A DNA stretch of 25,161 bases from a virus, in the IMG/VR virus record IMGVR_UViG_3300042143_000037, positions 1 through 25,161 of that record; one strand, 5' to 3'. Positions 16,636-25,161 of the stretch are shown piece after piece. The position numbers and the translations under genes were made by a program. Each line of letters starts with the position of its first letter. Position 1 is the stretch's first letter. The notes under the pieces were generated by a model, which worked only from the letters and a program-made list of their open reading frames with translations, was not told where the DNA came from and ran no database searches.

Positions 16636-19104
16636 ATGGGTTCAAGCGACTATAATATTAAGTTAGTGTTAGAGGCTCAAAATAAGATGAGCTGAGAGCT
16701 AGACAAGGTAACCAAACAGATGTCTTGACTAGAAAAAACCGCTCAGTCATCTTTTTCTACATTATCAAAATGATTAACTTGATTATGAATAGTCGCTTGA
16801 TTTAAAAATATTGCTGGATGAACAATAACTCTTGCTTGAAACTTACAACAAGCAACCGTTGCATTTACTACAATGCTTTGAAGTTGAGAAAAGGCTCAAG
16901 ATATGCTTATAAAGTTATCAGATTTTGCTAAAAAGACCCCTTTTGAATTGACAGGTATTAGAGACACAGCTAAACAATTATTGGCTATATGAGTAACGAC
17001 TGGTGATATAATACCTACATTAAAAAGTTTATGAGATGTTTCAGCTTGATTAAGTGTACCTATTGAAAGATTGGCACTTAATTTTTGACAAGTAAAATCA
17101 CAAGGAAAACTCACAGGAAGAGAACTTAGAGATTTTTCTCTAGCTTGAGTACCTTTAATAGCAGAACTTGCTAAGAATTTATGAGTTGCAGAAAGTGCAA
17201 TAGCTGGTATGACATCAGCAGGGAAAATATGATTTGCAGAAGTAGAAGAGGCATTTAGGACTATGTCTAGTGAATGAGGGAAATTTGAGAACCTTATGGA
17301 TGCACAAAGTAAAACATTTCAAGGGACAGTATCAAATATGAAAGACAGTATTTCTCAATTATGAGAGACTATATGATGAATATTCTTACCGTGATTGACT
17401 AGTTTAGTTAATGCAATTGTCCCTGTTATAGGCGCAATATGAGAATGGGCAAAAGAAAATCAAGAAGTAGTCAAAAATATAATAATAGCAACAGGTGCAT
17501 TGGTATGATTAATATGAGTAGTTACTATATTAATACCTCTAGTTAAAACTTTATGGCTGGTTATATCATCTAACCCTATATGATTATTAATAACAGTAGT
17601 ATACTGATTATATATATGATTGAATTTATTAAATAGTGTTATAAAGACTAGCGACCAATTAATACAACACAATAAAAATGAGATATTAGCTTTAAATAAA
17701 GCATATCAAAGCTGAACCATAGACCAAAAGAAATATGAGGAAGAGCTAAGAAGATTAAAGATAGAAATGGTTGAAAGCAAATTAAAAGCTAATTGATTAG
17801 GGAACGAAATGAAATGAAATCTTAAAACAGCATTAAGTGCTATTACTAGCCCTATAAAATGAGCAAAACAAGCTTTTCAAGATTTTAAAACAATAATGGT
17901 GGCAGTAAAGACTTGATTAATAAATTTACGATGACAAGTAAAGGCTTTTATTATTAATTTGATTAATTCAAATCCTGCATTAAAAGCTTTTGCAGACAAT
18001 TTTATGATAGTATTTTGATGAATATTAAAGTATGTTAATATAGCGGTCGGTGGTATAGTAAATTGAATATCTAAGTTGAAATCAGCATTATGATTATGAT
18101 GAGATAAAATAAAGGCGTCTGACATAGTAGATAGCTGATGATTTGATAATATGTTCCCTTGATTAGACATTTCATTAAAAGAGACAAAAGATAAGATAAG
18201 CACAATATCCGCACCTGTAAACGAAGTATGAGGAGTAGTGAAAGATTTAGCAAAAGATTTTTGAGACGCCTTTGATTATATTAATGAATGATTAGATGAA
18301 AGTATTTGAAAAATAGAATGATACCAAAAAGAGATAGAACAAATACAAGAGAGTATGAAAGAATTATGAGTAGGTGAAACAAAAGATGTTGCTAGTGAAT
18401 ATGTTAAGATAAAAGAAGAGATAGCAAAAATTAATGAAGAGTTAAATGTTGGCTGAGTATCACAAGAAAAACAACTAGAATTAATACAGCAAAGGAAATT
18501 AGCACAAGATGCAATGGCTTCGGCTTTTAGCTGATTAAGTGAAGAGGAGAGACTATTATTAAATGATAGAATAGCGTACCAAGAAAAATATAATGAAATG
18601 AACTCTATTGAAAAGATTAAAGAAGATTACGCTATAAAGAAAGAGGAGTTACAGGCGGAGCTTGATGTTAAAATAGCATTAATGGATGCAGAATTTGAAA
18701 AGATTAAACAATTAGAGGCAGACAAAATAAAACTAGAAAATGATTGGATGGTTAAATTAAGATTAGACAATACTGAACAAATAACTATGTATAATTCTTT
18801 AATCCAAAAAGCAAGAGAATTAGCAGCTGCAAGAGCTAGAGCCTGAATGTGAGGAGTGTCTTGAGCTAGGGCATTATGATGACCTGTAAATGCTTGAGAG
18901 ACTTATCTAGTATGAGAGAGATGACCAGAATTATTTGTCCCTAGTACCAAATGAAGTATAACCCCTAATAATGCTATAACTAATAATAACTGAATATCAA
19001 TCAATCTTAGTTGAATAACTGTAAAAACAGAGGCAGATATAGAGATGATAACTGATGAAATAATTAGGAAGATAAAATTAGAAAAACAATTCTGAATAGT
19101 TTAA
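16636..19104 (+). CDS. Tape measure protein
   Basis: This encodes 822 residues. The N-terminal region (LVLEAQNKMSGELDKVTKQM) is helical. Residues about 60-250 carry the conserved tape measure domain (FTTMLGSGEKAQDMLIKLSDFAKKTPFE and RDFSLAGVPLIAELAKNL). Hydrophobic, membrane-like segments lie near 275-335. Coiled-coil regions lie near 550-735. The C-terminus has GGPVNAGETYLVGERGPELF near 747-766, a common ending of tape measures. By hand count it uses TGA about 63 times for Gly, against about 19 GGN. Under the usual 1.5 angstrom per residue rule, the tail would be roughly 120 nm long. Confidence 0.95.
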
Positions 19105-19122
19105 ATCATAAATATAAAATAA

Positions 19123-19953
19123 ATGTTTAATTGAGTACTATTTAATAGTTATCCATTATGAAGCTGACTTGCTCCTATATGAGCAGGAGAGCAAGATTTA
19201 TTTGTATTTAATTGATATTCATTAAACGATTGTGTAAATACTAGGGTAAAAATGAGTAACCACGATGATTTAAGTAGTCTGGATTTTATTACTTATGAAG
19301 CACCTAGAACCGATTGAGGTTGAGTATTAGACAAATTTTATAGAAAAAAAACAATAAATATTAATATCTCACTTACTGCTAACACAGTAACAGCCCTAGA
19401 CAATCTTATAGATGACTTCAAATATAATATTAGTGGGACTGAATGAAAACTTGAAATAACAATATGATGAATAGTTAGACAACGAAAAGCTACATTAACT
19501 AAATGTGATTTTAATAGAAAATATCATAATATTACATTTATACAAGACATATCACTTACTTTTGTTGCTACTAACCCACATTGATATAATAAAAACAATG
19601 ATAGTAACAATTATTATGATATGACTTGAGATTTTGATGAAGAAATAATATACCAAGGTACAGCTCAATCTTATCCTAAAATCTATTTTATATTTTGAGT
19701 TGTTTCCGATTTGGAAAATACTGCTATAAGTGTAAACTGAATAGCTTTGAATATAGAAGAGACAATAACTACTTGAGATATTTTGTTGGTTGATTGAGAA
19801 GAAAAAGAGGTAACTCTAAATTGAACGGCTATTAAATATTCTTGACCTTTTCCTATATTCAATAAATGAGTTAATCCAATTTCATTTATATTTTCTTCTT
19901 GAGCTACTCTAAATTGTGATATTACTATAATAAATAAGAGGAAATACCTTTAA
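19123..19953 (+). CDS. Distal tail protein (Dit-like)
   Basis: This encodes 276 residues. Features are an N-terminal beta region, APRTDGGGVLDKFYRKKTININISL (the pattern 'R.G..v..r..g.r.i.i.g.i' of Dit proteins), then GGIVRQ-x-KATLTKCDFNRKYHN and FIQDISLTFVATNPHGY. A C-terminal galectin-like half follows (GDFDEEIIYQGTAQSYPKIY). The CGA at 19483-19485 is at a position that is usually aromatic. Dit forms the hub ring between the tube and the tip. It follows the tape measure, as in most siphoviruses. Confidence 0.87.
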
Positions 19954-19976
19954 TCACCGTACACAAAAACGTAAAT

Positions 19977-20006
19977 TTGATTAATAAAAAGTTATAGTAA
20001 TATATT
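19977..20006 (+). promoter_or_regulatory. Weak candidate promoter before the tail hub gene
   Basis: TTGATT and TATATT are separated by 18 bases, within an 89-bp gap between the distal tail and hub genes. The match is fair, but it is in AT-rich DNA and unlike the repeated late promoter. Confidence 0.2.
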
Positions 20007-20042
20007 TATCCATCCAGCTTTAAAATTTGTTAAAATCAATAT

Positions 20043-21068
20043 ATGCAAAAAAGATATGATATAAAAGTATATGATAGTGGTAAGAATTATTTGATGACAA
20101 TAAACCCGAATAATATTTTGTCTGATATAATATTTCCAGCTAGTATAAATTGATGACAATGACAATTGAAATTAAAATTGAATTTAGAGTTTAACGACAC
20201 ATCTTTTAATTGATGAGAAATAATAGAGGTAACTATATATGATGATAACCATAAAAATTGAGAGATAATTTATTATTGATTTATTAGTAAAATAAATAGG
20301 GTACAAGAGACTTCTAGTGCATTTATAGAGATTGTATGTTTATGAATAGCCAGTTTATTAAACAGTGTGATATATTACAATAGCTCATATGCCCCTACTG
20401 TAAACCAAGACCCAGCACAAACAATAAAAGATGTTATAGATTATTTTAATACGCAATATACTTGATGATTATTATCTTATAGTGGATGATGAATTATTGA
20501 TTATGGTTCTAATGTTAGTCTAAAATTTAACTACGACACTTGTTTTAGTGTTATAAAGAAGATAGCAGAAGCCACTGATTATGATTGGTTTATTGATAGT
20601 AAATGACAAATAAGATTTAACCCAAAACCTACACAATCTACACACTGGCTCACTAATGAAAAAGATGTAGAATATATAAACCTAGAATTTGATTTAGAAG
20701 ACATAGTAAATAAGTTTCATTTACAAAGAAGTTGAGGGACTTATAAAACATATAATGATAACGCTAGCCAGTTATTATATTGAATAAAAGAGAAAATGGA
20801 GAGTAAGACGGATATACAGGACGAAGCCTCACAAGATGAATATTGAAATAATTATTTAATAAAGAACGCAGACCCTAAAAACAACTCTAAAATAGTTGTA
20901 AACCAATTATATAATATAGAAAGTATAGAGCCTTGACATACTATTGCAATATTAAATATAGATTATGAGATAGACAATTTGAAAATAGAAAAAGTGTCTT
21001 ATTCGCCTGATAAGATTTCTCTGGAAGTAGAGGTTATAAGCTCACTTTGGAAAGAAATAAACTCATAA
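20043..21068 (+). CDS. Tail hub / tail-associated protein
   Basis: This encodes 341 residues. The N-terminal half matches phage tail hub proteins: a ILSDIIFPASINGGQGQLKL-type opening, then YDDNHKNGEIIYYGFISKIN and a QTIKDVIDYFNTQY segment. The centre reads FNYDTCFSVIKKIAEATDYDW, typical of these proteins ('...t..dal..ia..tgydw.i...g.i.f'). The C-terminus ends in a strand region (KIEKVSYSPDKISLEVEV). It lies after the distal tail gene and before the fibre gene. A fused lytic domain is not seen. Confidence 0.82.
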
Positions 21069-21071
21069 ATC

Positions 21072-21098
21072 TTGTATTTAAAAATAAATGATTATAAT
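21072..21098 (+). promoter_or_regulatory. Late promoter copy 2 (tail fibre)
   Basis: TTGTAT and TATAAT are separated by 15 bases. The blocks CTTGTATTTAAA (21071-21082) and TGATTATAAT (21089-21098) are identical in sequence and spacing to those at 7423-7450. It lies 28 bp before the tail fibre ATG, in the only sizeable gap nearby. Confidence 0.65.
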
Positions 21099-21126
21099 AA
21101 TATTAAATTTATATAAACTATAAAAA

Positions 21127-23709
21127 ATGGCATTCCAAAACTACTTATTAGACAATAACGCTCAATCAAGTCTAACTGCTTGAATATGAGCCAGTGCGTT
21201 AAGTATTATTCTAAAAACTTGAGAATGAGATTTATTCCCTATTAGTAATTTTCCTTTATGTATAGAGACAGTAGATACTAGCACTTGATATGTAACAAGT
21301 AGAGAAATAGTATTATGTACTGCTAGGGCAGGAGATGCTTGTACTATCACAAGGTCGTTTGCTAGTTGTGTACAAGATGATAGTGCAGACCCTAAAATTA
21401 AAGGGACTACTGCACACTCATTTCTAGCTTGAGCGGTAGTAAGTTTGTATGTAAATAAAGAAATAATCAAAGACATACAAGATGAAGTTTCAAGAATTAA
21501 TACAGTAGAACTACCAGCAAAAGCAAACGATAGTGCAGTTGTCCATAACACAGGGGATGAAACAATAGCTGGTATTAAAACATTTTCAAGTAGTCCAATA
21601 GTACCAACACCGACAACAGATATGCAAACAAGTACAAAGAAATATGTAGATGATGAAATACTTTCTTCACAAGACCAATATAAGCTCACTAACTCGAACT
21701 TTATGACTTGAGAAGATTTGGTTGAATGAAATAGTGTGTTTCAAGAAGAGACAATAGAACTCTCCGACCATAATAATGATGACCAAATTGTGTTTGATAG
21801 TACTTCAAGCATAACAGACGATAGAGGATACAGACTACAAGCAATAAGAGATTTGAATATAGTAAGTGTTACAAAAAGCTCGACTTGTACAGCCACAAAA
21901 GCGTATATTAAAACAGATACTTGAAACACAATTCTTGCAACAGCTACATTTATTTGAAATATAGCAACTTTTGCAACCCCATATTCGTTTAATATTAACG
22001 ATTATTTCAGAATAGAGGCTGATAATAATTGAGCTTCGTATACTTGTCATTATAAATCTTCTCCTTGATTCCCTAAAACAGCTACAGATATTATATACAA
22101 TACTGGTAGTTCAAATTGAAGCAATTATAGTGATGCTTTAAATATAGATAGTATAACAACAACATCTTTACTAACTCCTGAATTATTAGAACAGAATATT
22201 TGAGATGTGGCAAACAATACAAGGGTGGCAATAAGATTAATATGAGACTGAATAACTGACGATATATTAAATCTAGCATTAGCAAAAGTAGGCTCTCCTT
22301 CAGTAGATTTATGAATAATAATTGAAACAGATAGTGCAGGAAGTCCTAGTTGAACTTTGGTAGATGTTAATGCTACAGCTACAGTATTGGCTAGTTGATT
22401 AACAACAAGTTTGGCAAATACAATAGTTACATTAATTTGAGATATAACAATACCTGAATGAGATGTAGTGCGATTAGTATTATTTGCTTGAACTTATTGA
22501 AGTGAGACAGTAAACTCTAGTAATTATTTTAAAATTTGATATAGTAGTAATAATACGACTACAAGATATGGGCAAACGTGGGACGGTACAGAATGGGGAG
22601 ATTTAGTATATACCACAGATGATGACCAAATTACTCTTAGTAGTGGCGGTTCGGATATAAATAATTATTGATATAGGCTACAAGCAAGATATAATTTAGC
22701 GGTAAAAACAGTGAATAAAAATGCTAGTTGTACAGCAACAAAAGCGTATTTGAAAAACGATGCTGGTACATTGTTGGATACAGCTACATTTAGCTGAAAT
22801 GTGGCTAATTTTGCAATATCGTATTCATTCAATACTAATGATTATTTTAGGATAGAGTTGGGAAGTGATTGAGCTTCGTATACTCTTTGTTATAATAATT
22901 CTCCTTGATTTCCTAAGAATTGAACGAATATTATATACAATACTGGTAGCAAAAATGGAAGTAATAATGGTAGTGCTTCAAATATAGACAGTATAGAGAC
23001 TTGAATATTCACAGCTTGAGAGTATGACAATAATTTTAAATATGTTTCATCTTCTCTATTTGCTGATACTTTATATTCCAAAACAGATGCAAAATATATT
23101 TATAAACTCCCTGATATACCAAGAATAGTAGACAAAATATATAGTACAGGAGAGGTGCCAAAACGAGATTTTGCAGGAATTAGCAAACATCTTACAGGAC
23201 TAACTAGATGAGATGAATTATTTGTCAGTGATACCCCTTGAGCATTAAGTAATATTGCTGGAACTAATGAACGAAAAATATGAGATGTGATAGAAAGTGA
23301 TGAGCTATTAATAAGTGAAGCCAATGACGTAGTACAAACAAACGATGATACACTTACTTGACCAGCTTGAGATACTTCTAATAGTTCTACTACTTATAAT
23401 AAAAAGTTACAATATACTATACCAGTTACTGGAATATATAGAGTTTATTATGAATATGAGACTAATTCTAGCAGTAATACCGTTTCCACTAGAATATATA
23501 AAAACTGAGTTGCCTATTGAACAGAAAAATCGACAAGTTCTACATCACGACAAACACGAAGTGAAGATTTAAGTTTCAATAAATGAGATACTTGTGAATT
23601 ATGGGTAAAAAATAGTAATGCCTCTTATAATTGACAAACAAGATATTTTGCTTTGAAATGACAGATATATAAACAGCCTAATATTTATTTTGATTTACAA
23701 TCCTATTAA
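21127..23709 (+). CDS. Large tail fibre / receptor-binding protein with a duplicated domain
   Basis: This encodes 860 residues. Residues 1-110 form an attachment-like head domain (DLFPISNFPLCIETV, then REIVLCTARAG). Residues about 142-176 carry the tail fibre motif GDETIAGIKTF..SPIVPTPTTDMQTSTKKYVDD. Two copies of a beta domain follow, at about 234-343 and 515-623. They share C-T-A-T-K-A-Y, SFN-x-NDYFRIE, GASYT, SPGFPK and IIYNTG. Between them lies another beta-rich domain. Residues about 640-860 include GISKHLTGLTRGDELFVSDT and a C-terminal beta-sandwich-like domain. It would recognise the surface of the host. It is expressed from its own copy of the late promoter. Confidence 0.9.
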
Positions 23710-23710
23710 T

Positions 23711-23899
23711 ATGAAAAAATCCATATTCAAAGATTGAAGTATATGTTATTGAGTCGATTATTCTAATAGAGAAGATTGTTTGGAGGTCGAAGATATAACC
23801 AAAGAACAATATCTAGCTGAAACCTATATAGAGCCTGTAATTGAAGAAATAGTTGAAGAAATAGTTGAGGAAACGGCTGAAATTCCTGTTGAGGAATAA
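23711..23899 (+). CDS. Small acidic protein after the tail fibre
   Basis: This encodes 62 residues starting one base after the fibre stop. The N-terminus is KKSIFKDGSICYGVDYSNRE, and the C-terminus is a Glu/Ile/Val repeat (VIEEIVEEIVEETAEIPVEE). Short genes of this kind follow fibre genes in other phages as possible fibre accessory proteins. I do not recognise a family. Confidence 0.55.
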
Positions 23900-23968
23900 G
23901 CAGTTTATTAATTCATAAAACTTAATAACAATCCGTCCAAATTAGATTTAGATATTAAAAATTCTACT

Positions 23969-24310
23969 ATGAGCAATATAGAAATAATAAGAGGTGATGA
24001 TTATGAATTTACTACTACCCTTACCGATGAAAATTGATTGCCTATAAATCTTACTTGAGCAACAGTATATTTTACAGTGAAAAAAGAAGACGATTATACT
24101 AATGATGACGTTAACGCAGTAATAGCAAAAGTGATAACCTCCCACACTACGCCTTTAAGTTGAATAACTACAATAACATTAAGTCATACTGACACGAATA
24201 TAGCAGAATGAGAATATTATTATGATATACAGATAAAAGATGCTAGTGATAAAATAAGTTCTATAAATAAAGCTAAGTTTATAGTAGCAAGAGATATAAC
24301 AAAATCTTAA
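23969..24310 (+). CDS. Baseplate/fibre-associated protein with an Ig-like fold
   Basis: This encodes 113 residues. The pattern EIIRGDDYEFTTTLTDENGL, then INLTGATVYFTVKKEDD, and the ending AEGEYYYDIQIKDASDKI matches small phage proteins related to the N-terminus of BppU-type baseplate proteins ('i.rGdt....i.d..G....ltg..i.f.ik......g.Y.yDiq'). It probably joins fibre to baseplate. The function is inferred from that family and from the neighbouring fibre genes. Confidence 0.75.
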
Positions 24311-24326
24311 ATCTTAACAATATTAT

Positions 24327-24779
24327 ATGAGTGATATAGATATTAATATAGTAAAGCCGTCAATAGATGTCATTATTAACAAGCCTGACATAAATGTTGT
24401 TATAGAGAAAAAACATATCCAAGTGCAAATGGGGCAATCAATGAGAGTAGTATATTTGGTAGACACATTAGCCAATAGAGATTTGATACCTGCTAATATA
24501 AGATATGAATGATTTATAGCCTATGTGCAAGAAGATACTAATACATATCAATTAAAGTGATGAATAGATAATACTGATTGGATAATATTTTGATGAGCGG
24601 TTGTTGGCGTACACAACGATTTAAGCTGACTACAGGGAGGAGACACATCTGAAAGATACCATTTAACAAACTTACAAGTTAGTAATCTAAATAATCAAAG
24701 TTGAGTTAATACTGGCGACCAAGATTTAAGCTGATATGCAACTAATAATGACGCCTTTTTATATGCTTTAATATTATAA
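24327..24779 (+). CDS. Tail fibre protein with an HNDLSGLQGG motif
   Basis: This encodes 150 residues. The N-terminus is a repeated strand region (VKPSIDVIINKPDINVVIEK). The middle resembles fibre proteins with 'VDTLANRDLIPANIRYEG..AYV..DTNTYQLKGG..N..W'. The C-terminus has HNDLSGLQGGDTSERYHLT and SGVNTGDQDLSGYA, both widespread phage fibre motifs. It starts 16 bp after the previous gene and overlaps the next ATG by one base. Confidence 0.82.
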
Positions 24780-25161
24780 TGAAAGCAATAGTAGGAAATT
24801 ATTTGTCAAGTTCATATATATTTGACGCATCTGCAAAGACCGTTACTATTTCTTGAATAGATAATTTTAATACAAATAGTTTATTGGCCATAATAAATAA
24901 TACTACTTGAGATATAATATTTCAGCCTAATTTATCTTGAAAATTAGCGACTATAGTTTGAGATATTATAACATTACAATACGATACATCTTTTATGTCA
25001 GATACGGACATATTGCAAATATTTATTGAAATTGATTGAAATATTAAAATAACTAATCCTGATTGAAGCAACATAAACAGTCCTAGTACAAATTATTTAG
25101 TAGCTTGAATAGATTGAGATCATATATGATATTTTGAGCCTTGAACTGATTTATGGTATAT
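24779..25161 (+). CDS. Partial tail-associated protein (runs off the window)
   Basis: The first 127 codons are present and no stop is reached. It starts in the TAATG overlap with the preceding gene. The sequence is beta-rich (KTVTISGIDNFNTNSLLAII, then DIIFQPNLSGKLATIVGDII), like proteins that follow fibre genes in other phages ('..v.i.g......l..I.n.t....iy'). The rest lies outside the window, so the function is open. Confidence 0.7.

Noticed and set aside
21162-21689. A 175-codon open frame on the minus strand
   Set aside because: It lies entirely opposite the tail fibre gene, which has clear fibre motifs on the plus strand. No minus-strand family was recognisable.
21826-22997. A diversity-generating retroelement acting on the fibre duplication
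   Set aside because: No reverse transcriptase or template repeat is visible in the window, and differences between the copies are spread over all bases and are not limited to adenines.
29-25161. Widespread pseudogenes or frameshifted genes, as the standard code would suggest
   Set aside because: All breaks are in-frame TGA codons and vanish when TGA is read as Gly. Frames, motifs and stops are then intact. TGA as Trp (table 4) does not restore the Gly motifs.
1-25161. CRISPR arrays or insertion sequences
   Set aside because: No regularly spaced direct repeats with unique spacers, and no transposase or terminal inverted repeats, were seen. The repeats found are tandem or coding.

Overview
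This window looks like the structural and packaging half of a tailed phage or prophage (siphovirus, HK97 type) that uses an altered genetic code. Read with the standard code, almost every gene breaks into short pieces. Read with TGA as glycine and only TAA and TAG as stops (NCBI table 25, known from Absconditabacteria/SR1 and Gracilibacteria), one continuous set of about 35 plus-strand genes appears, with tight spacing and family motifs in the expected places. In addition, CGA and CGG fall repeatedly where phage families have tryptophan, while AGA, AGG and CGT fall on conserved arginines. This suggests a second reassignment (CGA/CGG = Trp), which I recall being reported for Absconditabacterales. 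The sequence is AT-rich and most genes lack a Shine-Dalgarno motif. The likely host is therefore an Absconditabacterales-type bacterium. All coordinates and residue numbers below use TGA = Gly.

Layout. 1-2900: an accessory block of small genes: a recurring phage hypothetical, two HNH-like endonuclease relatives, a protein with a GC-rich Trp/Ala repeat, and several unknowns. 2899-3270: an intergenic stretch with a hairpin terminator, a possible promoter and a predicted three-way-junction RNA. 3271-4747: a ParB-like protein and a Dam-family adenine methyltransferase, separated by four 13-bp tandem repeats. 4771-6700: small and large terminase subunits. 6703-7360: two unknown genes, then a strong terminator. 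7424-12298: a probable late promoter, portal, MuF-type head protein, prohead protease with a scaffold-like tail, and major capsid protein, followed by the only GC-rich terminator seen. 12358-14743: head-tail connector genes. 14779-19104: tail tube, tail chaperone with a frameshifted extension, and tape measure. 19123-25161: distal tail protein, tail hub, a large tail fibre behind a second copy of the late promoter, and further fibre or baseplate genes. The last gene runs off the window.

The genes together cover DNA modification, packaging, capsid assembly and maturation, head completion, and a long non-contractile tail. No sheath, integrase, polymerase, lysis, tRNA or CRISPR features were found here. 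Functional calls rest on motifs and gene order read by eye; no database search was run.
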